A DNA stretch of 64,000 nt from Ifrita kowaldi. Taxonomy: Eukaryota > Chordata > Aves > Passeriformes > Cinclosomatidae. The stretch covers positions 1-64,000 of the forward strand of contig VZRS01002397.1 in the NCBI GenBank assembly GCA_013398055.1, given 5' to 3'. Position 1 is the stretch's first letter. Each line of letters begins with the position of its first letter. A model generated the notes under the pieces. The model did no database searches. It was given only the letters and a program-made list of their open reading frames with translations, and was not told the DNA's origin. The translations under genes and the position numbers were made by a program. Of this stretch, positions 12,842 through 24,864 are shown one piece after another.

Positions 12842-13524
12842 AGAAAATTGTTCTTATCTCAATCCATTGTCTTTTGTATCTTCCTGCATGTTGAGTAATC
12901 TTAATTCCTTTGAATAAAATTTGTTGCCTTCTTCAATTGGATATGACCATAAATAGTAAAGAGGTTACTAAAGATAAAATATGTGTAAAACATATATAAG
13001 TAGAAATGTAAATTAGGCAAATCTCAATGTGTGGTACTAAACAGTTGCTGTGTATATTCACAGGTGGAAAAATAGCTGATGGTAAAAGGTAATGTAATAG
13101 GTCAGAGCATGGGGAGGATAAACCAAATTATGATAGCTACTGAAAACTGACAATTACTTAGAGAAATAACTGATAAGATAAAATTAAAGGTGATTTCATG
13201 TTTCTTTCATGCTGACCTTAATCTGTAACCAATATAAATGGTAATTATTTTATGTGTCCAGAAGAACCGTCATAAAAATGAATAAAGGTGGCAGTAGAGA
13301 AAAACTATGCAAGACTTTTGCCTTCATACTCCCAATATAAATATGCACAAATATTTAAACATGTTTCATTAAATTATGAAATCAAAGGAACTGACTTTTA
13401 TAGATTAAAAATCATATTCTTACATTGTTAACATATTCCAAAGACTTAGCAAATTATGTGCCAGAAATACTCAAAGCAGCTGCAACTTCCCATTCCTTAC
13501 TCACACTTTCTAATCTCTTGACAG

Positions 13525-13607
13525 AGGAGCAGGACAATTACTTTCTTTTATGTGATGCTTTACCGGAAGACAGATTACTTAGAGAACAGCTTCAGCAAAA
13601 GAGGCTG
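13525..13607 (+). CDS. ZNF277: ZNF277 exon 4
   Basis: The acceptor ...cttgacag precedes 13525 and the donor ctg|gtaaga follows 13607. The 83-nt exon completes Glu97 and encodes residues 98-124, ending in phase 0. The peptide EEQDNYFLLCDALPEDRLLR is a strongly conserved ZNF277 segment, and the remainder leads into a Gln/Glu-rich, probably helical stretch shared with exon 5. Retention of the following intron would add eleven residues and then stop. Confidence 0.96.
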
Positions 13608-16600
13608 GTAAGAAATTACTTGTTGTTTCATTTTTTAAGGTAAACACTCCAATAGAGTAATATATGGTAACTTAGTAGGCATTTTAAAGTGAAAGCATTT
13701 TTTGCTAGATGGCAAAATTATGAAATTTTTTTTAAGTTCATTTCCCTAGCTGCTGCACAAACATACACAAATCCCCTGTTTATAGATTTTTCCTTGGGAT
13801 AAATTTACAGGTTGTAAGTCAGTGTTCCACACAAGTGGAAAATACGCTCAGAACACTGAAAAAGGCTGAGTGTGCTGAACATTTTTCTTCTTGCAAGGAT
13901 CTGCAGTGTTGACACATTATCTTTCATGTAGTAATATACATCTAGGGGAGTTAGCAAAATAAAACCTGGTGTGCAATACTGTGAGCATGGAAAGTGATAC
14001 TTATCTACAAAATCTTTGAGCAAGTTGTTTTTGTGTATTCGCACTCTCTTTCCCAGATCTCATTAATTCACAGTCTCATACTCACAAGCACCGTGGTGTG
14101 TGATCAAGGAAGGCTGGCCAGTATTGTTTCTGTGAGAGGCAAAGGACAAGAAATGCCAGCTCTCGAGTCCACATGAACCACTCGTTTCTTCTTGCCTGGT
14201 GATGGCAACCTAGTACTTTGGACAGACCTTGCTGAACTTTTAGGCATTGTCAGTTCTCAATGGATGGTCCTTCAAGTTATCCTCATGCTGACCAGCTTCC
14301 AGGAGTCTTAGTCCAGGTTGTTGGCCTGTTTTTTTCTGTTTCCTCATTTGAAATCACATCTGGACTCTGGTTTTGCTGTTGGGCTAATTTAGAAATTAAT
14401 GTTCTATGATACATAGCAGCCTTGTTGACAATCTCCTCATGTTAGGATGCAGGCTATCCTGCTGGAGATGCAGAATGCCCTGTGTCTCTACTGTGAGATG
14501 TTAGAGTGCAGGCCTTATGGTCTTTACATAAATACATTCCTCAGTTTAGCGCTGGCAGCTGTGTCCTGAGAATTGGCAGCACAGGCTTTTTAACCCTTTG
14601 TTATGCTGTTTCTTCTGGTGTGTTTATATTACAAGTTTGTACAAACACAGCATGCAAATAAAGACACCTTAAGTGATATGCATTCAGAACGAAGGAGAAC
14701 CGTACAAAACCCAAATTCTAGTCCTAGGAAAATTGGGATTGGCAGGCAAAATCCAGTTGGTTCAGCTACTCTATGAGTGCTGTTTCAGTTTGCTGGCAAC
14801 AGTAATATTCTTCAGCTTGAAGTACATGACTAGTGAATCCCCAGAACTGGAGGAATATGTGCGAATCTTACACAGCTTTCCATAGAATCCCAGCTCCTGC
14901 AAAGGACAAATGTGGTAGTTCTTCCACTGGGGATTTCCCGTGCCGTTGGAGTTGTCTGAGCTGAAACCTGCATTCCCATGTAGGTCCATTGGATTGGCAT
15001 GGACTCAGAAAAAAACAGCTGATGCACTCATGCCTAGCATGCTTGTCTTCCAAAACTATCCAGGATCAGTAAAAAAGGTTTGTCTAGATCAGTATCTTAC
15101 CCTTGACAGCAGCTAAGTGTCTCTGGTATGTGTTGTCTTCTGATCTAGTGGTGATTCTTTCCCAAAATACTCACTCAGTCTCCTGCAATTGGCAGCTCAA
15201 AATTTTCTGAATTCAGCAACATGAAGCTCCAGCTCTGAACCCACAAAAACTTCCAGGATCCCCACTACCTGCAGGAGTGAGTTGCGCAGCTTAACCACAC
15301 ACTGGGAGAGAACCATCTGTTTGGTCCTTTTGAGCCTGTTATGTCACACCTGGCAGGCTTTTGTATTAGAAGAGGTAGTGAAGAATTTGTCCTTAGTATT
15401 ATCCAAACCATTCATGATTTATCTCCTGATTTATCTGCCTTACATTAGTCCTGTGCTGGAGTACACACTCATGGCAAAGAAGGACAACAGCATCTGGGCT
15501 GTATTAGGAAGAGTGTTGCAGTCAGGTCAAGGGAGATGATCCTTCCCCTCTACTCAACACTGCTGAGACTACGTCTGGGGTGCTGGGTCCAGCTCAGGGC
15601 TCCCCAGTACAAGAAGGATATGAACTTCCTTGAATAGGTCTGGTGCATGGTCACAAAGATGCTTGAGGGACTGTGATATCCTACGTACAAGGAGAGGCTG
15701 AGACAGCTTGGACTGTTAAGTCTGGAAGACAAGGCTCACGGGACAACTTAGTGATGTGTATAAATACTTGATGGGAATGAAAAAGGAGTCAGATTCTTCT
15801 CAGTTGTGCCCACCAACTGGACAAGAGGTAATGGGCATGAATTAAAAATCAGGAAGTTGCCCCTGAAAACAAAAAACCACTTTTTTTACTGTGAGGGTGG
15901 TCAAACACTAGATCAAGTTGCCCAGAGAGGTTGTAAACTCTTAATCTGTGGAGACAGTCAAAACAAAACTCAACAACTCCTGGGTGACCAGGTAGAGAAG
16001 TAACCCTGTGCTTGGGCACAGGGGTTGAACTTGTTGCTGTCAAGAGATCCTTTGCAACCTCATTGATTAGGTGATTTGAGGTTGAGGAATGCTATTTGGT
16101 AGTTCTTCACTGTGCATCATTGCTGCACTTCTCTGTATCTTTTACAGTTTCCCACTATCCCTTTGGTTTGTGAAAGACATTATGAATGTTGTATGTGGGC
16201 ATGCATCATCATGATGATGTTTGTTTCCCAAGCATGTATCATGTTTGTGGCTTTGAGGAAGGAAAAAGGGGTGTGATTGAGCATGCAGCTGATGTTTTCA
16301 TAGTATCATCTTATTACAAATAATACCTCCTGGCTGCTACAAATTAGACTGTACTTCTTAGTTTTTTAAAGAGCATTTCTGCTTTTGTGGTGTTTTGTAC
16401 TATGCAGTTCTATACCAGCTAGGCCTTTTCTCCACTGCAGTGCCGAGGGCATGTGGGGTCTGTTGGCCGGTGAGCAATCTCATCTCCTCTGCAAGTAGAC
16501 ATTTCCTCAAACTCTGGAATGAGTGGAGAATTTAGCCCAAAGCAAGTGCTGGTTTTATTTACAGAGCAATTAAATTAGAAAAGAAAGAGATATGCATTCT

Positions 16601-19600
16601 TATTATGGTGCGAAACAGTTTGCAATTATCACTGTTTCCAATATCAGAATTGTATCCTCAGTTTTTACAGAAGGATTTTGTGAAATCAAGCTGCAGCTGT
16701 ATTTGGGGCTAATGGAGTCACTGCTTTAGTTACAGCAATAAAGTCTGTTTATTTTTTCATTTCCTTTTGCTGCAATCTGAGTGTTGTCTTGCAAGTTAAA
16801 TAGTTATTTTGCTTTGTAAAGCCTTTTACCTCCAGACAAGTCCAGCAATTAAGAGTGAGCTGGCAAATGGGCTCATGTAAGTTGCGTAGAATAAAGACCA
16901 GAACCATACAATTTTTGGTGATTTTTCTGCATCCTTTGAATCCTAACTGCTATCTAACAGCAAGCCCAAACAAGGCCAAATGCTGTCTTTAAAATGTGCT
17001 GCCTGAAGCATTTCATTCTGCAGTTTTGAAACTCCAGTTTAGGAATATTTCAGGCTGTATTGCAGCAGGGAGCTAGCCAAGGTGGATGTCATGCTGAGAC
17101 ATAGTGGTGACTGTGATGTATTGAGAGAGGCCAAGGAATGAGCCTGAAGTAGGTTGGAGAGCACAGCTTGCCGAAATAGCTGACAAGGCTGTGACATACA
17201 AAACAGATACGGTCTTTTGGAAAAACACAGTCTTGACAAAGAATTCATAGTTGTGCAGCAGTACCAGGCAAGGAAGTCCTGGCAGCAAAACTAGAGGTAC
17301 ATGGAGGGGCAATGTCAATATAAGCCACGTGAGTGTTTCTTTATGTAAAAAATGTGACATCCTCAAACCTATTTTTTTGAAAATATGTACTTCGTACAAT
17401 AGCACTGCCCTTGTCTTGCTCTCCTGTATTAAATTGTTCACCTGTCATCTTACTGGTAGTTTTAGGTGAAGAGGCTTCTCTTTCTCCCAATAAGTAAAGA
17501 CCCTGAAGAGGAGTCTTCACCAAGACTGCAAGCTGTACCAGCTTCCCAGGAAGAGCTGTTCATATGATCCCCTGTTTGTCACAATCTTAAGCTGAGACGA
17601 GGTTCAGGAGGTTGAAGCTATACATTGGAAGGGATGGAGATGTAAGCCCAGTTTAGTGTAATGCAGCATCAGGAGTGCTAACAGAGTAGACAGCAATGTC
17701 AGCATGTTAATACCTACTTCTGAATTCCATAGGCCCTTCTTTACCTATGTTGGGTATTTAATTGCTTTTCTCAAGCGCTCTGGAATCTTGCCCATCCTCT
17801 ATGGGGTTATGAAGACTTGTCATACTAATGGTCAGAAATAGTTTTATCTGATTCCATCATGACTGTTGGGTAAATTATGTCAGATCTGAACACATATAAT
17901 GTCCAACCCTTTCTTATCCTTTGCTGATCTTGGTTCTTTTTTCTTTTGTTTTAAATGCATTTCTTACACAGTTGTGACAAAACTAGACTCAATGTTCCGT
18001 ACATTCCTCTTTGCTCGTGTTTGGTCTCTTGCTGCATCGGATCTCTGCTCTTCTTTGCTGTTTATTTCTAATGTATTTGGGCGTAGGGGAAGGTCAGTTT
18101 TCACTATTTCATTTTACTATGTTAGCCTGTCTCCATCTTCTTTTGCTTGTCTTAGTTCAAACCAACTTCACCTTCCACCTGCTTCAGCTTGGCAGCCTGT
18201 GATATGTGTCTAATGCAGTTTCAGCCCTCTTTCTTTTCATACATCTTTACATAGTTAGTTTTCATCATACCATGAAACTTTTCCTCATTTTGTTTTAATT
18301 GACTCAACTTCCTGAATGAGCTGAGTGTCTTCTGCATCAGTGTCACAGTACCCTTCGAAGTCCAAGTCATCTGACCTGTCATTGATTACAGCCTCTTCAG
18401 GTGTAGGTTTTACCCTGTATCACTTCAGTAGCTGAGTCAACTCAAGAAGAGAAGCAGTAGGGATGAAAGGAAGAACCTAAGAGCAAATGGGACAGACAGC
18501 TAGAGGAACAATCCCTTATACCTGTCCCAGTTAGTCATTCCAATGTTCATTTTTGAACCCAATCTCTGTGGAGTTGGCTGGAATCAAGGGCGAGGTACAG
18601 GAAAAAAAGAAGGGAGAAAAGAGGAAACAAACACATTTTTTGAAGTGTTTTGGGTATTTTTGTGTTAGTATCAAAATGAATTAATGCTGACACCCCCAAA
18701 CATTCAAGGAGGTTGGAAGCTGGTGCAAGTATTTAAGCAAATTGCTCATTTCCTGCCTCATAACTTCAGTTTCTGCTTGACTTTCATTACCAGAATGTCT
18801 CTGCTCAGAAAAATCCCCATTTTATGTAAGTTATTCTAATTGCTGTTCTCCCTTCAGAGTCCCAGCAGTGAAATAGAGGGTTGGAAATGTCTGTAGGGAA
18901 GAGCAGCCTTGTTGCTTTTGCTGTATTTGATGTGAACTGGTGCTTTTAATTCCTCACCTGTCCAAGTATCAGATATGCTTTCTGGTTTGGAAAGTTCCCT
19001 CTAGCAATGAAAGATGCCAATATTTCAAAAAAAGGAGGGTCTACCTTGGAAAATATTTTTTAAACTCTGTAGAGTAGATTGGTAAAGCAACTACGCTGGG
19101 TTAGTCAAAGCTTCCCAGCTGCCAAGCATGCCAGTGTAGGGGGAAATGGGAAGGGTGAGAGAGTGGAAGTAGGAGTAGCGTCATCTGTATGGAGAATACA
19201 GTATGCTTCTCCTTCCTCCTCAGACATAACTGAGAGCAGCTGCTAACAGGGGCTTCAGTAAGCAGTCTGGAGTTAGGCAGCCAAATACTGCAGAAAACGT
19301 TTTTTCCTCCTAGTAAATGAAAATCAAGAAGCTACATTGGAATATTGTTAATGAGGGTGGGGGTGTTTAAACCCTTTCTATCCAAACTGGACATGATCGC
19401 TTTTGATTTCCATTTAGTTTGTTTCCAGTGTTTTTTACAAAGTATATAAACTATCTTTGTAATGGTTTCAAATCCAGGGTTAGCCAAACAGGGTCAAACA
19501 TGCTGCTGAATGGAGAGAGGGGCAGCTCCACGTATCAGAGAAAGCCCCAGTTCCTACTGACGTGGTATGGGACGTTCACTGCCTGCGTGGAGCAGTCTTA

Positions 19601-21303
19601 CTTAATCTTACATCTCTGCTGAAGGGCTCTGACAAGGTGTACTCCATTCATCCCTTTCCAGAGTCAGCCCTGAAAAATAGGAATTTACATTTCTGTGAGC
19701 TGACGTTTTGCATAGTGCAGCATTACATGAGCAGATACAGCCTAAAATGTGAGTAGGTGCTGCTGAGCATGACACCAACATAAAATGTACACCTTGTAGT
19801 ACAAAAACAAACAGGAAAGCCCCAGCATCTGTATTTTCAGGGTAACAGACTCTCAGCTGATGTGCAGCAGCTGCAGTTCCCAAGTGGTGTGGTTGAATAT
19901 GGGCCCTGGAAGGGGCTGTGGCACAGTGTGCCTGTGTCTCCCGGCATCCACAGACCCCAGGTCAAGTGCGCCTCAGGTGCAGCACTCTCCTGCACTCTTG
20001 ACAGGCATCGTATCATCCCAGTGCCCCTCACTGGGTGCAGCATGCTGCTTTTGTGGAAGAGAAGCAGACAGCACATTTATTTGCCCAGTGTCAGCCTCCT
20101 GCCATCTCTCAGTGGGCATTGGGACGTGGTGTAGTACATCCACACCAGCCCGTCTGCACTGCAGGACACATTGGGGCCTTTCATGACAGTAGCTCAAGCC
20201 TTCCTCTCATTTCTTTTGGGGTTCAGGGGTGTGTCTTTCCTTTCTTTACTCTTTTCCTTTCTTTTCTACCTTCTCTGGAGTTTATCCAACAGGCGTAGCT
20301 GAGTGTAATTCAGATGTACCCTATGAACAAATTTGGGCTTTAATCCACATAAAAGAGTTACTAAAGAGGCAGGTGAGAAACACAAAGTTTCATTGCAGGT
20401 TCTAAAGAGATAAAGAGATTGAGAAAATCCCCTAAGAAAGTCAGTCATGATCCCCAATGTCAGAAAGCAGGCAATAGCACCTCTATGTTGCACAGAAATT
20501 AAATCCTTTCCCAGTTATCACTACTTAAAACAAAAGTACAGAGTAGTATGTTGCTAGGCTGAAAATATGCTAAGTTTTAATCCAGACATTGATTCTCCCA
20601 TGTCCCAGATGATTATGGCCTTACCATCTGAAGTGCATAGTAACTTCACAGTATAACTATGCTGCTGCTGTTACAGCAACAGAGACAAATCACCTGCTGC
20701 TTGATTTTGTTGTTGTTAGGAAAGTGCACCAACTGTTGTAAAGTGTCTGACCTAGCCTGTTGCCCTACTTTAAGCAGAACCAGTCTTAAGGCAATGACCT
20801 TCTCCTTTTCCCTGGGTTTGTATGTGCCACAGCTTCTTACAGAAACTGCCAGGGCTGTGTCCTATATTAGGAAAGGTCCTCTAGGTTACCTGCAGTTACA
20901 TTGAGTTTGTAATTCCACTGGGTGTTAGATGGTTACCCATAAACCTGCTCACTGGTACCAGAGGTAAACCTGAATCACAGGTAGAACCAATAAACTGACA
21001 GGTTTTATACAGAATTATTTAAATAGCTGCAGAAGGTCTCACTGTGGATTGTATTTATTTCCATGTACCATGTATATAAAGTTAAGAGGGTTTTACTGGA
21101 ACTCAACTGGGATGCATGCTGCCTTTGGAAAAACTTGGAATTTTTTGTAAGAACCCACACTCAAAGCATACTAAGATCTGGTTTGTGTCAGCAGAACATT
21201 TGAATTTTGTGTGTTCATTGTTACCAGTAAGGATACATACGTATAATAAGCTTATGTGATGGAATAGTTTTGTCTGAATAACTATATCTGTTTCTTTTCA
21301 TAG
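13608..21303 (+). other. ZNF277 intron 4
   Basis: 7696-bp GT-AG intron, the largest complete one. It contains a CR1 copy (about 15470-16079) and a GC-richer patch at about 19,860-20,200 with overlapping short open frames on both strands but no recognisable protein. Nothing else is identified. Confidence 0.85.
15470..16079 (+). mobile_element. CR1 LINE, 3' portion (end of ORF2 and 3' UTR)
   Basis: About 600 bp align by eye with the avian CR1 3' region in order: 'gggctgtattaggaagagtg', 'atccttcccctctactcaac', 'gctccccagtacaagaagg', 'ggagaggctgaga...ctggaagacaaggctca', 'gtgtataaatacttgatggg', 'actgtgagggtggtcaaaca', 'gttgcccagagaggttgt', and a decayed 'gatcctttgcaacctcattg'. The first half encoded the end of the reverse-transcriptase ORF2 but is frameshifted and stopped. 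It is in sense orientation in intron 4, 5'-truncated and inactive. The left boundary is uncertain by about 20 bases. Confidence 0.9.
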
Positions 21304-21395
21304 AGAGAAATTCTAGAACAGCAACAACAAGAGAGATATGACACAAGTTTTCAGAGTATGTGTATGTTCTGTGATCAAGAATTCACAGGAAACAG
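21304..21395 (+). CDS. ZNF277: ZNF277 exon 5
   Basis: The acceptor tttcatag precedes 21304. The donor is the weaker ag|gtttgt after 21395. The exon encodes residues 125-154 plus two bases of Arg155. It starts with the charged, Gln-rich REILEQQQQER helix and then the Cys pair of finger 2 (C144, C147); the His pair is on exon 6. Its 92-nt length is not a multiple of three, so skipping it would shift the frame. Confidence 0.96.
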
Positions 21396-22767
21396 GTTTG
21401 TTTATTGCCCTGTTTGCTTTTGTTCTATTTTTTTTGATATCTACTCAGCATCTTTGTTTATGTTTTCAATGTCATTGAACTAGTTAATGCATAATGGTAG
21501 GACTCAGAAGATAGAATTAACTTCAAAGTATAGTTTAAGTATTTCTTTCAACTGAAGTGCCATTTTAAATAGATCCTGTCCTACTTCTCAAACGTTTTTA
21601 TTTATTCCAGTGCAATTATTTCTACTACACAGTACACTGGAGTTGGGAATGAACCATTTTAAAGAGAAATTTTTTTTTCGTAGCTGTTTTAGTGACAAGG
21701 AGAGCTGTGTAAGCCAGTGTGATGGTTAAAAAATATTTTTATCCAGTTGTACATTTTCGTATTTATTAGCGTGCATTTGAATATCAAATGAAAAAGAGAG
21801 GAAAATTAGAGTGAGAACAGAGTGCTTTACTGCATCAGTCAAGTGCAAGCAAGAATTGCATTGAAGTGCATGCTCCAAAGAAACTTTGTTTATTCAGAGT
21901 AAATCAGTTTCAGTTGGAGAGGCTGAGTCTGTTTGCATAGGTAGTTCTGGTAATCTGGAAGGGTAGAAGAACCTGGGGTCATATTCCTGCAGGTCATCCC
22001 AACGTTCTATGAGTGTCCCTGTCTACTGTCTGGTGCAGTGACGTTCACATCATTCAGTCCCCAGAAACTTCATCCTCTGCTTCCTCTTGGGTCTGACAGG
22101 CCGAGTGCACGTTTGAAAATCATGCCTGGACTATGGTAAAAGCAAGTGTCAACATTGGGAGATTTCTTTAGTCCCCAAAAGCAGAAGCTGAGGCACATAG
22201 AGAGGTTGGGTACCTAAGGAATTAACCAGTACATCTCTGTTAGAGGAATATCTTATTTGAACATCTATTATGTTTATTTGTGTACACTTTTGAGTGCCAT
22301 TCATGTTGCTGGTGCTGTGTGAAGCAGTATTGATGCAAAAGCACATCGCATCCAAGAATTTCTGCTCTGCTAACCAGCATAGAGAAGTCTGACAAATGGC
22401 TTTTTAGAATGTTTCTCAAGAGGCTTGTTTGAATTGTGATTTGCTTATACAGGGTAATGAATGGGCTTTGCTAACAGTGAGGGTCAAAATAAACTATACT
22501 GTAATTTTCATTTAAAGGATTATATTTCATGCATGTGGATTGAGCAGTTGAAATGTTGCTGAACATTCAGCAGAGCTGAAAATGAAAAACTTCCTGTTTT
22601 AATAAAACTGCATTTTTTTTACTAGCAGTGGCAGCAAGACTATTACTGTTTATTTAATGTTGGCTTTTATGCAATTTTAGAGCCATTGGTGTATTTTAAA
22701 TCACTAATTGAATAATTCTCATGTGTATCCAAAAACATCTAACATTCCATTTGAATGTCTTTTGTAG
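21396..22767 (+). other. ZNF277 intron 5
   Basis: 1372-bp intron with a non-consensus donor (gtttgt) and a normal acceptor. No repeats or other genes are seen. Confidence 0.85.
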
Positions 22768-22878
22768 ATCTGTCCTTCTCAATCATATGGCAAGAGAGCA
22801 TGCCTTTAACATTGGGCTGCCAGATAACATTGTGAACTGCTGTGAGTTTTTGGCTGTATTACAGGGGAAGCTTGAAAA
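22768..22878 (+). CDS. ZNF277: ZNF277 exon 6
   Basis: The acceptor cttttgtag precedes 22768 and the consensus donor aa|gtaagt follows 22878. The exon completes Arg155 and encodes residues 156-191 plus two bases of Asn192. It supplies the His pair of finger 2 (H161, H166) in the context NHMAREHAFNIGLPDNIVNC, which is diagnostic for ZNF277. Its 111-nt length is divisible by three. Confidence 0.97.
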
Positions 22879-24731
22879 GTAAGTAGAGTTTTGTTTGTTT
22901 GTTTTCAATAAACTTGGGCCATGTTTCTTTTAACTTGGAAATAGTAGGTAAAAATGAATTCCACATTTGTGGCTAGTTACAAAGAAGCAAAGAGATCATG
23001 TAAGTTTATTGTGAGTCCTCTTAGAAGTCTTTTTGTTGACTTACTGAAAGCTAATTCATAACAGTTCATAGTATGAAGTCAAGTGCAGTGTTTCATTTAT
23101 GCATTGCACAGTTCCCTTGACATCAGTAATAGCACATGCCTTTTTCTCATAACTGTTAGCATTAATTTTCTTTCTCATCATAACAAACTTTTTGCTAAAC
23201 ATCTCTTTAATCACTGGATACAGAGTCCTTGTGCCAGTCTTCATTTGCCTCCATATACCATTACTGTGGGATGTTTGGTCTCTCCCCTTTGTACTGCTTA
23301 CAGAGTAAACCCAGAGCAGAAGGGGATAGATATGTGTTAACTTTTTCCAGAAATGAAGATATATTAAGAATGCCTTTTCTTTTATCATTGGTGTTGCCTA
23401 ATGCACTGAATTACCATGCTTACTGATAATTTGCAGCTCTGCTGTTTATCAGTAGTACCTGAGGCTTTCAGTTAGAGGGAGTTTTCTAAAAGCTGACCCT
23501 CTCTGTAGTTAATGCACATGCTGTAATTGTGTCCAGAGTAGTGAAAGGCCACCTCCATACTGCTAAGAATAGGCTTATTAGCTATGCTAGTAGTATAGTA
23601 CTTGAAAATAAATTACTAGAGGAGAAAAATCTTGTTTCAGGCAAATAATACTACATTGTGTATGCTGGCAGAAAGCCTTCCATACTCTTCCTGGGAATGC
23701 CTTTCTCAAGTAGAGCAAACACTTTGCTGTTAGCAGGTGGAGCAAAGCAGATAGTAAAATTTACAAATGTATTCTGCCATCAGACCTATGATTTACCTGC
23801 AATGCAATATTGATTTGAAGTCTGCAAGCACAGGGAGAACTCAAAACTTCTTAAATGTCTTGGAAGGCAAAATGATACTGAGAATCCTGAATTCCTGCTC
23901 CACACAAAAGAGCTGAGGGGAATCTGGAACCAAAACAGTTCTATGATGCTGATCTAAGGCAGTGCATATACTTCTGTTTTGTATGAATTGCTCTGGAAGA
24001 CATACTGTGGTAAAATTCTCATTTTTTAATGCATGTTTTCACCTTCTTGAGTAATGTGTATATACACCTATATAATACTTCATGTCCGTGCATGTGTATG
24101 CGTGTACATACGTGTATGTGTGTCTGTCTGTGGATTATATAGAACTCTGTGTGTGTCTGTGTGTGTGTGGATATGAATTTACTTACTGAATTTTATTTCT
24201 TAGGATTTCAAAACCCATTGACCACCCTGGCAAACTTTCATTTACCCTCCCTGTTGAGGTAGAACTATAAAAACCTTCTGTTTAGCTAATTTAAATTGTT
24301 TCAAAAGATAAGTAGTATGTTCAGAGTTTGGTTTTTTTCACTCTGAATTACAAAGAAGGCGTGACGGATGGATTGGATGTCAGTGTAAGTCCATGCTGAG
24401 TTATAGAGCTCACACGCTGAGCAATCAGCAGCCTTTCTCTGCCAATTTTGGATAATCAGACTTTTCTCCCACTTTACATATGGGGAAAACAGTAAACTTT
24501 TTTGTTAACTGTATTTTTCATTTTCTGTCATTGTTATTTCTATGTTTGATTGACTCTACTGTGATCTAAGATTATTTTGTAATTTTTTCTTTCAAATAAG
24601 CCTTCTGTTTCTTTTCGTTTGCTCTGACATGCTTAGGTTAATCTTACTATATATAATTCCATCTTATTTAAGTTTATTATTTTGTACTATTTTCATTTTA
24701 ATATGTTGACCTGTTTACCTTTTTATCTTAG
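22879..24731 (+). other. ZNF277 intron 6
   Basis: 1853-bp GT-AG intron. Apart from the TG-rich alternating tract near 24,087-24,171, I see only AT-rich sequence. Confidence 0.85.
24087..24171 (+). repeat. TG-rich alternating purine-pyrimidine microsatellite
   Basis: A degenerate (TG/CA/TA/CG)n region. Positions 24087-24123 alternate purine and pyrimidine without a break for 37 bases, and a second TG-rich run lies at 24148-24170. Such tracts can adopt Z-DNA and are usually length-variable. Confidence 0.85.
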
Positions 24732-24864
24732 CTTGCAGTGTTTATACTGTGAAAAAGTCTTCAGAGACAAAAACACACTTAAAGATCACATGAGAAAGAA
24801 GCAGCATCGCAGAATCAATGCCAAAAACAAAGAATATGATAAATTTTATATCATTAATTACTTG
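24732..24864 (+). CDS. ZNF277: ZNF277 exon 7
   Basis: The acceptor ttttatcttag precedes 24732 and the donor ttg|gtaagt follows 24864. The exon completes Asn192 and encodes residues 193-236. It contains the whole of finger 3 (C195, C198, H211, H217), the most canonical finger of the protein, with the conserved FRDKNTLKDHMRKKQH core, followed by a basic linker and FYIINYL. It ends in phase 0. Confidence 0.98.

Larger units (their letters stand above)
11778..13524 (+). other. ZNF277 intron 3
   Basis: 1747-bp GT-AG intron. It holds a short (AAAT)n repeat at 12081-12096 and a 67-base polypyrimidine tract at 12775-12841 followed directly by an AG. Otherwise nothing is recognised. Confidence 0.85.

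Noticed and set aside
19860..20200. Overlapping open frames in a GC-richer patch of intron 4
   Set aside because: Several frames on both strands are open at once, as expected from base composition; none resembles a protein.
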